The notes: generated from the sequence alone by a model not told the origin. A DNA stretch of 64,000 nt from Chryseobacterium sp. H1D6B (GCF_029892445.1 NZ_JARXVJ010000001.1:558001-622000), one strand, 5' to 3'. Shown: positions 34,598 to 44,589, numbered from the stretch's first letter. Translations and numbers: made by a program.

Positions 34598-37339
34598 ATG
34601 ATTAGATTTTTATCTCTTGTAATTTTTTCCATTTTCAGTATGCAGCTTATCGAGGCTCAGGAAAAATCACAATTGAACATTAGTGTTTACAACGAAAACA
34701 ACACCGGATTAGAGGGAGCTTCTATCAGCATAGACCAAGCATCTTCAATTATAACAAATAGTGACGGAAAAGTAATCATTTCATTATTACAGGGAAAGCA
34801 TCATCTTAAAATTACCCATCCCAATTATCAGGAAAAGGAAATTAATCTGCATCTTTCTACTGATAAAGATCTATCATTTCAACTTCAGCCAGTAGATAAA
34901 TTAGAAGAGATCGTTATTTTCTCTAAGGAAGGGAAAGGCCTGACTACAAAATCTATTATCAACAGGCAGGCAATGGAACATTTGCAGCCTTCAAGTTTTT
35001 CCGATCTAATGGAACTGCTTCCCGGAGGGCTGGCAAAAACTCCTTCTTTGACTTCAACCAACAGAGCACTGCTTCGGGAGAACTCAGGAGGACCAAGCGG
35101 CTATACTACCTCATCACTGGGGATTCAGTTTATGGTTGATGATAATATTTTGAATTCAAATGCAGATATGCAGAATGCAGTAGATACTAATCAATTCTTA
35201 GGAGCAAGCGAAAACAGAAAAACTTCAGACATAGGAATCGATATGAGGACTATTTCTACCAATGATATCAAAAAAGTGGAAATTATCCGTGGTATTCCTT
35301 CTGCATCATACGGGGATCTTACTTCGGGACTGATCAAAATTGAGCGTAAAGTAGGGCAGTCTCCTCTGCAGGCAAGATTTAAAGCAGACGGCTTCAGTAA
35401 ACAATATTATTTAAGCAAAGGTTTTAAAATTAATGATAAATGGCAGCTCAGCGCCAGTGCAGACTACCTTGATTCAAAAGCAGATCCCAGAGATGATTTT
35501 GAAAACTACCGCCGTATCACTGCATCGATCCGTTCAAAAAAATTATCAACTCTTTGGTCAAGACCTCTGGAATGGAGATCTAATATTGATTTTTCTACGA
35601 ATGTTGACAACAAAAAATATGATCCGGACAACGGATATCCGTCTACCGACAAATATGAATCTACTAAGACAAGAATAAGCTTAACTAATAATTTCATTTA
35701 TCAGCTAGACAAAAATGCATTTTTCAATAAACTTACTTTAAATACAGCGCTCAGACAGGGATTTGAAAAAATTGACCAGGTAAAACTTGTACAGCTTTCG
35801 GGTCCCCGCTCTCTTTCATTAGCTACAGAACAGGGCGAGAATGTAGGAGTTTTTCCTACGCTCCGTTATGTTTCAGAGTCGTCTACTGACGGAAAACCGC
35901 TGGATATCACTGCCCTTTTTCAAGCAAACGGTATCAGAAAAACAGCAGGAATTATACACAGCTATGAAACCGGCCTTGACTGGAGATATTCTAAAAACAA
36001 CGGCAAGGGCCAGCAGTACGATCTGCTAACACCGCCTTCTGCTGTTATGGGGGTAAGGCCTAGGGCTTTTAACGATATTCCAGCCTCACAGATACTTGCA
36101 GCTTTTATGGGAGACCAAATGAGCTATGCCGTCAACCAGCATAAATTTACTTTATATGCAGGTTTAAGGTTTTCAAAATTATTAGGAGTTGATGATTCTT
36201 ATGCTATCAGCAAAAAGGTTTTCACTGAACCCAGGTTGAATTTCCAGTACAGCCTTCCGCATTTAAAGATCAATAATTATCCGTTAAAAACAGACGTTAC
36301 CTTAGGTTACGGTATATTTTATAAACAGCCGACTCTGCAGATGATGTATCCTAATAAAAGATATTGGGATTACACTCAGTTAAGCTACTATAATAATGAT
36401 GCACAATACCGTTATGCCAACTTCATGACATATGTACAGTCATTGGAAAATAAAAATATTGAAGCCGCCAAAAGTGTAAAAAAAGAAATCCGTTTAGACC
36501 TGAGCTATAGAAATAATGATTTCTTTATCTCTTATTTTAATGAAGATATGTCTAACGGCTTTCGAAATATGTATTATACGGCAATTCATACTTACAAACA
36601 ATATGACGCATCACAGATTGACCTTTCACAATGGAATAACGGCCCGGATCTCACCAATGTATCTTATACTGTAAAAAGTGCTTTCGGAAGTTATTATCTA
36701 ACTGAAAACGGAAGTGCAACGCTGAAAAAAGGAATCGAGTTTGGATATACTTCTCCAAGAATTAAGGCGATCAATACAAGATTTACATTAACAGGAGCAT
36801 GGTTTAAAACCCAGTACAGAAATACTATCCCCGTCATTGAAAGCCCTCAAAAATCTATCGGCCCGGATGGATTTCCTTATTACGGAATTTATCAAAATGA
36901 CGCGGGTTACGTGAATTCAAATATGAATTACAATCTTTTCATTGATACTTACTTACCAAGTTTAGATCTTACGGTTTCAGCTTCTCTTCAAGGAAGTTTA
37001 TATGACCACCGAAGAAAAGACCAAAGAACTTCGGAACCGATATCTTATTATGGTATTGACGGAGTGATCCATCCATTCACAGATGCAGACAGAACAGACC
37101 TTTATAAACAATGGCTGGTAAGAGATGTTTCTCTTACAGATAATATGGCCACTTTATACACATTTACGATCACCGGAAATCTGAAAATAACAAAGAGTAT
37201 CTATAAATCATTAAGAACCTCAATGTTTGTAAACAGGCTTTTCAACTACAGCCAGCCTTATACTTTCAACAACGTAACGGTTTATAGAAGAGGAACCAAC
37301 ACTCCTTATTTCGGAATGGAGTTAAATTATAACTTTTAA
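34598..37339 (+). CDS. TonB-dependent outer-membrane receptor
   Basis: 913 residues from the ATG at 34598; a TTG 36 bases earlier is in frame but lies inside the promoter. A signal peptide (1-20, ending in IEAQ) is followed by a carboxypeptidase-like regulatory domain (about 25-100), a plug domain (EIVIFSKEGKGL to SYGDLTSGLIKIE, about 105-250) and a large beta-barrel ending in FGMELNYNF. It imports a scarce ligand using TonB energy. The Fur-like boxes at its promoter and the downstream peroxidase suggest an iron- or haem-related substrate. It is the first gene of a four-gene operon. Confidence 0.92.
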   Translation: MIRFLSLVIFSIFSMQLIEAQEKSQLNISVYNENNTGLEGASISIDQASSIITNSDGKVIISLLQGKHHLKITHPNYQEKEINLHLSTDKDLSFQLQPVDKLEEIVIFSKEGKGLTTKSIINRQAMEHLQPSSFSDLMELLPGGLAKTPSLTSTNRALLRENSGGPSGYTTSSLGIQFMVDDNILNSNADMQNAVDTNQFLGASENRKTSDIGIDMRTISTNDIKKVEIIRGIPSASYGDLTSGLIKIERKVGQSPLQARFKADGFSKQYYLSKGFKINDKWQLSASADYLDSKADPRDDFENYRRITASIRSKKLSTLWSRPLEWRSNIDFSTNVDNKKYDPDNGYPSTDKYESTKTRISLTNNFIYQLDKNAFFNKLTLNTALRQGFEKIDQVKLVQLSGPRSLSLATEQGENVGVFPTLRYVSESSTDGKPLDITALFQANGIRKTAGIIHSYETGLDWRYSKNNGKGQQYDLLTPPSAVMGVRPRAFNDIPASQILAAFMGDQMSYAVNQHKFTLYAGLRFSKLLGVDDSYAISKKVFTEPRLNFQYSLPHLKINNYPLKTDVTLGYGIFYKQPTLQMMYPNKRYWDYTQLSYYNNDAQYRYANFMTYVQSLENKNIEAAKSVKKEIRLDLSYRNNDFFISYFNEDMSNGFRNMYYTAIHTYKQYDASQIDLSQWNNGPDLTNVSYTVKSAFGSYYLTENGSATLKKGIEFGYTSPRIKAINTRFTLTGAWFKTQYRNTIPVIESPQKSIGPDGFPYYGIYQNDAGYVNSNMNYNLFIDTYLPSLDLTVSASLQGSLYDHRRKDQRTSEPISYYGIDGVIHPFTDADRTDLYKQWLVRDVSLTDNMATLYTFTITGNLKITKSIYKSLRTSMFVNRLFNYSQPYTFNNVTVYRRGTNTPYFGMELNYNF

Positions 37340-37360
37340 ATATATATTAAAGAAAATAAC

Positions 37361-38584
37361 ATGAAGAAAAGAGTTTTACTATTAAGTTTAGCAGCAATGA
37401 TGGCTTCTTTCAGTATTACATCATGCTCCAGTGATGATGATTTTGGAGTAACGAATTCTCAGAAAGGGGTTCTTACGGTAGCATTTACAGGAGAAAATAT
37501 TACAAATTATAAATCTATAGAAATAGAAATTAAGGAAGTAAATACCGGAATTATCATTAAGAAAACTATTTCAGGAACTAATGCCTATTCATTTGAGCTT
37601 GCGTATGGTTCTTATAAAATCACTGTAAATGGTACTGTAGTAGCCGACAACCAAGAAGTAGGAGTAGGCGCAGCTGCACAGACAGACATCAATACTGCTG
37701 CTACCAATATTATTATTCCTTTATTCATTAAGAAATTCTACAGTGACTTTATTATTGAAGAAGTATTTTTTACAGGAATTAAAACTGAAGACGGTAAAAA
37801 CTATAACTCAGGACGTTATTTTAAGCTTACAAATAATACCAACAAAGTATTATATGCTGATCAATTGATTCTTGCCCAGTCAGAGTTCCTTACTACAGAT
37901 GATAAAAACCCTACTCCAAATATCGTCAATCAGTCTTTTGCCGTAAAAGGAGTAATCGTACTCCCAGGTAACGGGACGCAGTATCCTGTACAGCCTGGTG
38001 ACTTTATTGTCATTGCTGACAACGCGATCAACCACAAACAAAATACGAATAATGCTTATGACCTTCATAATGCAGATTTCGAATTCCCGTCTACAAACCC
38101 TACTTTAGGACAAGTAGACAACCCATCTGTTCCTAACGTAACTGTTATTTACAGCCAGATGACTTATAACATGTTCTTCTTACACAACAGAGGGTTTGAA
38201 AGTTATGTAATCGCCCGTTTCCCTGCAGGAGAAAATACAACCACCTTCCTTCAAAACCATAAATACAGCTATCAATATCAAAACAGTGCTGGAGGAGTAA
38301 CTTCAAAAAGCACCTATGAAATCCCAAACAGCTGGATCATTGACGGAGAAAACAACAGTATCTCAACAAAATTCATCCATACGTTAACTTCTGCTGGTAT
38401 TGATGCAGGATGGACTTCTGTAGGAACCACTGACAACGATGCTACCCGTTACGGAAAATCTGTAAGACGTAAAACTTTAGGGGTAATGGAAAACGGCAAA
38501 AACATTTACATAGACACCAATAATTCGTCCAATGATTTTATTAAAGACGCTCAGCCAAGCTTAGTAAATGGTATTGTACATTAA
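37361..38584 (+). CDS. DUF4876 domain lipoprotein, probably surface-exposed
   Basis: 407 residues. A lipoprotein signal ends at ITSCSSDDD; the acidic run right after the Cys matches the lipoprotein export signal known to place flavobacterial lipoproteins on the cell surface. A beta-sandwich-like first domain (about 35-125, LTVAFTGENITNYKSIEIEI) precedes DUF4876, with FIIEEVFFTGIKTEDGKNYNSGRYFKLTNNT, in a lamin-tail-like fold. The function is unknown. It lies 21 bases after the TonB receptor, as in related Bacteroidota loci, and may capture the ligand for it. Confidence 0.85.
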   Translation: MKKRVLLLSLAAMMASFSITSCSSDDDFGVTNSQKGVLTVAFTGENITNYKSIEIEIKEVNTGIIIKKTISGTNAYSFELAYGSYKITVNGTVVADNQEVGVGAAAQTDINTAATNIIIPLFIKKFYSDFIIEEVFFTGIKTEDGKNYNSGRYFKLTNNTNKVLYADQLILAQSEFLTTDDKNPTPNIVNQSFAVKGVIVLPGNGTQYPVQPGDFIVIADNAINHKQNTNNAYDLHNADFEFPSTNPTLGQVDNPSVPNVTVIYSQMTYNMFFLHNRGFESYVIARFPAGENTTTFLQNHKYSYQYQNSAGGVTSKSTYEIPNSWIIDGENNSISTKFIHTLTSAGIDAGWTSVGTTDNDATRYGKSVRRKTLGVMENGKNIYIDTNNSSNDFIKDAQPSLVNGIVH

Positions 38585-38614
38585 AATACTGTTGGTTTAA
38601 CATTAAAACAGAAC

Positions 38615-40147
38615 ATGCTAAATACAAAACATTCTTTCTATCTTCTATTGATAGCATTCCTTGGTTCTTTCTCTATAAAAGCACAGGATAGTATCAGTCT
38701 TTTTAAAAAGATCAATAATCAGTACAGTGCAGAAAGAAATTTTAAAAATAACTTTTACTATAATCCGGCATCTATGTCGGATTATAGTTCTTCTTCGTTT
38801 TCAGAATTCAATATCGGATATCATGATGACAATCAGAAAATCTATAGAGAACAGCTGGGAGCAGGCAGCAAAGGGCTGTCCATTGAAGCTAAATCATTTC
38901 AGAAGCTGAAACCTAATCAATTTATATGGGGAAGTGCAAGCTATCAGAATTTTAAAAACAGAGCCAGTAAATGGAATGAAAATCTCGATTTTGACCGTGT
39001 TGCCCCCTATGCAGCAGCAGATTCAGTAGGTGGAGAATTGAAATTAGAACGCTATCAATTTGCCGGAGGTTATTTACAAAAAATCAACCGCTGGACTCTG
39101 GCAGGCGAAGTAAGCTATCTAGCGCAGCTGGGATACCGCTCCCGTGACCCAAGACTTAAAAGTACCACTTCAGATCTGTATGTAAATGCAGGGGTTAATT
39201 ACAGAGTGTATAGACAATATGAAATAGGAATATTCGGAGAATTCAATAAATATACCCAGAACAGCTCTTTAGCCTTTGCAAACTTATTAGGCAGACCGTA
39301 TGTTTATCAAATGGTTGGATTTGGATATTCTAATTATTTCTTCAACGGAGGTACAGATCCAAGCGAAACTTTTGAAGAGTTTGGATACAGGGGAGGTTTG
39401 CAGATCACCAATAAACAAGGGAAAGATTTTTATCTTCGCGCGACAGCAGGAAGGTCCAATAATATCAAGAGCCACAGCGATGCAGGCACTTCAACCCCTT
39501 TCGATATTTCTGATCTGGAAAACAAAAATTTTGAATTTGAAGGTGCCAAATTTTTCACCATTCATGAAAACCACCGCATTGGTATTTTAGCTAATTATTC
39601 TGCTTCCATAAAAACAGGTTCTGAATACGCCTATTCTGTGAACACCCAATTTACGGAAATGCTATTTAAAAGAAAAGCTTACCGCAAGGAAGATTACAAT
39701 ACTAGTATAAAAGGATTTTATCAGTACAGTCAAGATCACTTTACAATCAGTGTCTCTCCATTTTTCGGCTATCAGGAAATCAAAGAAAGAAGACTTTATC
39801 CGGTTACAGGACAGAAGTTTAAATATTCTTATTTTGGAATGAATGCCGATTACAAACAGCAGATCAAAGAAAATCAAATCCTTACCTTTCAGCCTTACTT
39901 CTCAAAAAGAGCAGTTAATAAGTCAATTAATGCATTAGACATTAACGGTACCCCAGGGATTGCTGAATGGATCATGCAGGATTATCTTTTCCAATCCAGT
40001 GACATTACCACTTTCGGAGTTTCTCTCCGTTATAACATCAAATTGGAAAAATTACCTGCTTTCTTTATAAGCGGACAGTATCAGTCACAGAAAATTCAAG
40101 AAAAAAATAATAATTTTACGGGTGTAAGTTTAGGAATAACATTTTAA
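38615..40147 (+). CDS. DUF6850-type outer-membrane beta-barrel protein
   Basis: 510 residues. A signal peptide (1-23, ending in SIKAQ) is followed by an alternating aromatic and polar strand pattern throughout (for example YQFAGGYLQKINRWTLAGEVSYLAQLG), ending in GVSLGITF, the terminal Phe typical of outer-membrane barrels. I assign it to the family seen between DUF4876 lipoproteins and cytochrome c peroxidases in Bacteroidota (DUF6850); that family name is from memory. The role is unknown. It starts 30 bases after the lipoprotein gene and ends 4 bases before the peroxidase. Confidence 0.78.
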   Translation: MLNTKHSFYLLLIAFLGSFSIKAQDSISLFKKINNQYSAERNFKNNFYYNPASMSDYSSSSFSEFNIGYHDDNQKIYREQLGAGSKGLSIEAKSFQKLKPNQFIWGSASYQNFKNRASKWNENLDFDRVAPYAAADSVGGELKLERYQFAGGYLQKINRWTLAGEVSYLAQLGYRSRDPRLKSTTSDLYVNAGVNYRVYRQYEIGIFGEFNKYTQNSSLAFANLLGRPYVYQMVGFGYSNYFFNGGTDPSETFEEFGYRGGLQITNKQGKDFYLRATAGRSNNIKSHSDAGTSTPFDISDLENKNFEFEGAKFFTIHENHRIGILANYSASIKTGSEYAYSVNTQFTEMLFKRKAYRKEDYNTSIKGFYQYSQDHFTISVSPFFGYQEIKERRLYPVTGQKFKYSYFGMNADYKQQIKENQILTFQPYFSKRAVNKSINALDINGTPGIAEWIMQDYLFQSSDITTFGVSLRYNIKLEKLPAFFISGQYQSQKIQEKNNNFTGVSLGITF

Positions 40148-40151
40148 GAGA

Positions 40152-41300
40152 ATGAAAAGAGGAATATATTGGGGGATCGGAGCCGTTTTATTTGTATTAT
40201 GGAGCTTTACACCAAAAGTCAGCCAGAACCTTTCAGACATTCAGGATCCGACTTTTGAAGACATTGTAAAAAGCTATAAAAAAGCGATTTCCGAATGGCC
40301 GAAACCCGATATTGACTATGGTGTACAATGGAAAGAATTTGCACCTATTAAAAATGACACTGCATTTTTCACAGAACAGGACCGTCCGTCTGTAATTCTG
40401 GGTAAAATGTTATTTTTTGATCCTAAATTATCAAAATCCAGCCAGGTCTCATGCAGTTCATGCCATGATCCAGAAATGGGATGGTCAGACCGCAGGCGTG
40501 TTGCTTTAGGAAGCGACCATCTACTTGGAAGCAGAAACAGTATTTCTTTATATAATATCGCAGAACGCCAGTCATTTTTCTGGGACGGAAGAGCAAAAAC
40601 ACTGGAAGAACAGGCAGCCGGACCTTTAGGAGCCCATCATGAAATGGCAATGGATGTAAAAAACTTGCCAGCAAAAATACAGGCCGTAAAAGGATACAAA
40701 AACCTTTTCAAAAATGCTTACGGGGATGATAAAGTAACCTATGACAGAATCGTAAAGGCCATCGCCGATTTCCAAAAAACAATCAAAAGCCAGCCAAGCC
40801 GTTTTGATAAATTTCTGGAAGGAAAATACAGCGCCCTATCTGATCAGGAAATCTACGGAATGCATATTTTCAGAACAAAAGCACGCTGCATGAACTGTCA
40901 CAACGGGCAGTATCTAACGGATGAATCATTCCATAATATCGGACTTGCTTACTACAAAAAGAAATATCAAGATCTGGGATTGTATGAGATCACTAAAAAT
41001 CCTGAAGATGCAGGTAAATTCAGGACTCCACAATTGAGAGATCTTATGCTTACCCAGCCTTGGATGCACAACGGATTATTTAATGAGCTGGAAGGTGTAG
41101 TAAATATCTACAACAGCGGTATGCACCAGCTGGATCCAAGCCTTGAGAAAAAACAAATGGATCCATTACACCCGACAACCGATCCTCTATTAAAACCTTT
41201 AAACTTAACAAAAGAAGAGACCAAAGCACTGATCTCTTTCTTAGAATCCCTTTCTGCAACTAGATATAAAATGAGAAGACCTGAGTTTCCTGTAGAATAA
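40152..41300 (+). CDS. Di-haem cytochrome c peroxidase (CCP/MauG family)
   Basis: 382 residues. An N-terminal hydrophobic anchor or signal (about 5-20) exports it. Two c-type haem motifs are present, CSSCH near residue 99 in VSCSSCHDPEMGWSD and CMNCH near 254 in ARCMNCHNGQYL. RNSISLYNIAERQSFFWDGRAKTLEEQA, TPQLRDL and PWMHNG are family landmarks. Such enzymes reduce H2O2 or carry out MauG-type oxidations in the periplasm. It is last in the operon with the TonB receptor; a redox step in releasing iron from the imported ligand is conceivable but unproven. Confidence 0.93.
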   Translation: MKRGIYWGIGAVLFVLWSFTPKVSQNLSDIQDPTFEDIVKSYKKAISEWPKPDIDYGVQWKEFAPIKNDTAFFTEQDRPSVILGKMLFFDPKLSKSSQVSCSSCHDPEMGWSDRRRVALGSDHLLGSRNSISLYNIAERQSFFWDGRAKTLEEQAAGPLGAHHEMAMDVKNLPAKIQAVKGYKNLFKNAYGDDKVTYDRIVKAIADFQKTIKSQPSRFDKFLEGKYSALSDQEIYGMHIFRTKARCMNCHNGQYLTDESFHNIGLAYYKKKYQDLGLYEITKNPEDAGKFRTPQLRDLMLTQPWMHNGLFNELEGVVNIYNSGMHQLDPSLEKKQMDPLHPTTDPLLKPLNLTKEETKALISFLESLSATRYKMRRPEFPVE

Positions 41301-41306
41301 GAATAT

Positions 41307-41774
41307 TTAGAAATCTTCTTTTATCACCCGCTTATCAAAGACAATTGTCATTGGAGTTTTATAATCCGAAATCTCTATAAATCCAGTAGAAAAGCGCCAA
41401 TTATAATATACTTTTTTTAAAATTTCTTTACGGTAATTGTAATTCTCAAGAGTAACATCATTTTTTAATCCAAATTTATCAATGTCTTTTTTTATTGCTG
41501 CAGAATCTTCATCCAGCGAAAGGTTATATATTATTTTAGTACTGTCTTTTATAAGTTCCTCATATCTCTCAATAGAGTATGGGCTAGAAGATGTCCAAAT
41601 ATTAAGATATACATTATTTTTACTGGTAAGGATTTTCTTATAAAAAGGTGAATCTTCATAAGCATACACTTTCATTGAGGCATTCTTTTTAATTGTAGTC
41701 TTACCAAAGAATACCACCAATACAATACCCGCTAAAAAAAATACTGAAAAACAGATGATAACAGCTTTTTTCAT
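41307..41774 (-). CDS. Membrane-anchored thioredoxin-like protein without active-site cysteines
   Basis: 155 residues. One N-terminal transmembrane segment (about 3-23). The remainder reads like a thioredoxin fold: VYLNIWTSSSPYSIERYEEL where a TlpA-type protein would have W..WC..C, IIYNLSLDEDSAAIKKDIDKFGL, then TPMTIVFDKR with the cis-Pro position. Both cysteines of the CxxC motif are replaced by Ser, so redox activity is unlikely; a binding or chaperone role, or decay, may explain this. The assignment is by pattern only. It is convergent with the peroxidase gene (6-base gap). Confidence 0.5.
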   Translation of the reverse strand: MKKAVIICFSVFFLAGIVLVVFFGKTTIKKNASMKVYAYEDSPFYKKILTSKNNVYLNIWTSSSPYSIERYEELIKDSTKIIYNLSLDEDSAAIKKDIDKFGLKNDVTLENYNYRKEILKKVYYNWRFSTGFIEISDYKTPMTIVFDKRVIKEDF

Positions 41775-41886
41775 CTACCATCTATTTTAAAAAGACATAC
41801 AGGATTTAAAATTTTCTTTTTCATTGGGTTTTATTTTAAAAATTAATAAATATTTAATACTTTGCTAAAATAAACATAAATAATAA

Positions 41887-42690
41887 ATGAAAATAGCAGT
41901 CTTAGGTGCCGGAAATATGGGATTATCATTTTCAAAATCTTTTTTGAAATATGAATTGATCAAACCTGAAAACCTGCATCTTATCACAAGAAGCCAGTCA
42001 AGAATCTCTTCCATATCAGAAGAATTCCCTACATCTAAAGTTTCAGCTTTTGAAAACATTACAGAATTAGAAGCCGATTTAATTATCATTGCTGTAAAAC
42101 CGCAGGACTTTCAATTCGTTGCCGAAAATATTCATTTCAAACTGAAAGAAAACCAGATGGTCTTATCCATCATGGCCGGAATTAAGATCGGAAAAATTCA
42201 AAAATTATTAAATCATGCGCTTGTCGTAAGAGCAATGCCGAACTCTCCTACTCTTTTAGGAATGGGAATTACCGGTTACACTGCTGCAGAAGGAATTTCG
42301 TTCAGCCAGCTTATCAATATTGAAAGATTATTAAACAGCGCCGGAAGATCGGTTTATCTGGAAAATGAAGAATTATTAGACGGCGTTACGGCCCTTTCCG
42401 GAAGCGGCCCCGCTTATTTTTATTATATCGTAGACGCCATGATCAAAGCCGGAATCGAAATGGGAATTGAAGAAAACCTCTCTAAACTTTTTGTAAACCA
42501 GACCATGCTTGGTGCTTATCACCTTATTAATAATTCTGAAAAAAACCTTGAAGAACTGATACAGGATGTCGCTTCAAAAGGCGGAACAACAGAAGCCGCC
42601 TTAAAAACTTTTGAAGAAAACAATTTTAAAGAAATCCTGAAAAATGGAATTTTAAATGCTGAAAAACGCGCTAAAGAACTTAATGGATAA
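41887..42690 (+). CDS. proC: Pyrroline-5-carboxylate reductase
   Basis: 267 residues. It reduces pyrroline-5-carboxylate to L-proline with NAD(P)H. A Rossmann start VLGAGNMGLSFSKSF, VRAMPNSPTLLGMGITGY and the substrate-site signature ALSGSGPAYFYYIVDAMIKAG followed by SKGGTTEAAL define the family. It is a single gene; upstream there is an AT-rich stretch without a clear promoter. Confidence 0.95.
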   Translation: MKIAVLGAGNMGLSFSKSFLKYELIKPENLHLITRSQSRISSISEEFPTSKVSAFENITELEADLIIIAVKPQDFQFVAENIHFKLKENQMVLSIMAGIKIGKIQKLLNHALVVRAMPNSPTLLGMGITGYTAAEGISFSQLINIERLLNSAGRSVYLENEELLDGVTALSGSGPAYFYYIVDAMIKAGIEMGIEENLSKLFVNQTMLGAYHLINNSEKNLEELIQDVASKGGTTEAALKTFEENNFKEILKNGILNAEKRAKELNG

Positions 42691-42948
42691 TTTCAAATAT
42701 CAATTTTAAACCATTAAATATTAATTAAGCAGTTAAGAATATAAGTACCGACAGAACGGCTTAAAAATATCTATTGACATTCCTTTAAAAAGACCTTACC
42801 ATCTTAAATTTCTTAATGGTGAGAAATGCTGACTAAAAAATTAAATTTTCTTTCAATAAGCCCGCTGATAGATTTGTAAAATTTCTTTAACATCATTTGC
42901 AGATTTATTCAATCCAAAAACATTAAATTTGTGTGTTAATCTAATTTA
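42691..42948. promoter_or_regulatory. Intergenic region with inverted repeat and lnt promoter
   Basis: An inverted repeat CTTACCAT / ATGGTGAG (42795-42802 and 42816-42823, one G-U pair) of unknown role lies mid-region. TAAATTTG at 42924-42931 is an exact -7 element 17 bases before the lnt start. No reading frame was recognised. Confidence 0.45.
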
Positions 42949-44589
42949 ATGAAATACGTTTTACTTGCGCTCATTTCAGCGATGCTCCTGTCTGTCTCAT
43001 GGCCGACATATGGTGTTCCATTCTTTATATTTTTCGCTCTTGTTCCGCTCTTGATGATGGAACACGGCGTTTCTAAATTTTCTAATTTCAAAAGAAAAAG
43101 CTGGGTAGTTTTCGGACTTTCCTATGCCTGTTTTGTGATTTGGAATATCGTAACCACGGGGTGGCTGTACGGGTCAAGAAATCCTGACGGGAGCCATTCT
43201 TTAATGGCAGTTGTCTTTCCTGTTTTAGTCAATTCCTTTTTGTATTCTTTGGTATTTCAATGCTACCACTGGTATAAAAATGCACAGGGTACCTATTGGG
43301 GACTTGCTTTTTTTATTGCAATCTGGATGAGTTTTGAAAAATTCCATTTGAACTGGGAACTTACCTGGCCTTGGCTTAATCTTGGAAATGCATTTGCAGA
43401 TTACCCTAAATTAGTCCAATGGTATGATACCCTGGGAGCAACAGGCGGAAGCTTTTGGATCCTGCTGATTAATATTTTTATTTTCTACACTGTAAGAACC
43501 TGGGAAGCCGGCAGAAAAAGGAAAGATCTGATTAGAAATATCTCGATCACAGCTCTTCTGATCATTCTCCCAATGCTTATTTCAGTCATTAAATATAAGA
43601 CTTTTGATGAAAAACCTATCGGACAGGTCAATGTTTTGATGCTACAGCCGGATCTGGATCCTTATGCAGAAAAATATTCTAAAGACAGCTTAACTATCGT
43701 CAGCGACTTATTAAAACTTGCAGAACAAAATTCAAAAGGAAAAATAGATTATTATATTGCTCCGGAAACAGCACTTCCGGGGAGAGGATCTATTTCAGAA
43801 ACAGGTTTTGAAAAAAGTGTTCTTTTAAATGATATTAAAGGATTCCTTTCCAAACATCAAGGTTCTGTATTTTCTACAGGAATTTCTTCCCACCGTTTTT
43901 ATTTAAATAATACCAATCTGCCCGTAGAAGCCTATCAGATCAGCCCAAAAATGTGGGTTGAAAGCTATAATTCTGCAGTACAAATCGTTCCTAACCAAAA
44001 GGTGGAAATTTATCATAAAGGAAAATTAGTTCCGGGCGTTGAGATATTCCCTTATATGAGTGTTTTAAAACCTCTTTTAGGCGATGCAATGCTTAATTTA
44101 GGCGGTACTGTAGCTTCATTAGGAACCGATAAAGAAAGAAAAGCATTCAGCAATCCTTATAACAAAGGTAAAATTGCTCCAATTATCTGCTATGAAAGTA
44201 TTTATGGAGAATTCGTAACTGATTATGTAAAAAAAGGAGCTAATTTCTTAGCCATTATGACCAATGATTCATGGTGGGGCGTTACGGAAGGTCATAAACA
44301 GCTTCTTTCTTATGCTAAATTAAGAGCTATTGAAACGAGAAGAGAAATTGCCCGTGCAGCCAACAGCGGTATTTCTGCTCATATTGATGCAAAAGGCGAG
44401 GTTCTGGAAGATACTTTTTACGGCGACCAGACCACTCTGTTTGCAAAAATAAATCTTTACGACCAGCAGACTTTTTATGTCAGATCAGGAGATTTCCTTT
44501 CAAGGCTTTCCATTTTTGCTTTAGGATTCTTACTATTCTATTTTCTTATTAAAAGATTTCAGAATAAAATACAGAAAAAGAAAGCATAA
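42949..44589 (+). CDS. lnt: Apolipoprotein N-acyltransferase
   Basis: 546 residues. The N-terminal half carries about six transmembrane helices, then a periplasmic nitrilase-like domain (about 225-510), then a last helix near 520-535. The catalytic triad is visible as Glu in APETALPGRG, Lys in YHKGKLVPGVE and Cys in PIICYESIYGEF. It adds the third acyl chain to the N-terminal Cys of lipoproteins in the inner membrane. It is a single gene; no terminator hairpin was identified directly after it. Confidence 0.94.
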   Translation: MKYVLLALISAMLLSVSWPTYGVPFFIFFALVPLLMMEHGVSKFSNFKRKSWVVFGLSYACFVIWNIVTTGWLYGSRNPDGSHSLMAVVFPVLVNSFLYSLVFQCYHWYKNAQGTYWGLAFFIAIWMSFEKFHLNWELTWPWLNLGNAFADYPKLVQWYDTLGATGGSFWILLINIFIFYTVRTWEAGRKRKDLIRNISITALLIILPMLISVIKYKTFDEKPIGQVNVLMLQPDLDPYAEKYSKDSLTIVSDLLKLAEQNSKGKIDYYIAPETALPGRGSISETGFEKSVLLNDIKGFLSKHQGSVFSTGISSHRFYLNNTNLPVEAYQISPKMWVESYNSAVQIVPNQKVEIYHKGKLVPGVEIFPYMSVLKPLLGDAMLNLGGTVASLGTDKERKAFSNPYNKGKIAPIICYESIYGEFVTDYVKKGANFLAIMTNDSWWGVTEGHKQLLSYAKLRAIETRREIARAANSGISAHIDAKGEVLEDTFYGDQTTLFAKINLYDQQTFYVRSGDFLSRLSIFALGFLLFYFLIKRFQNKIQKKKA

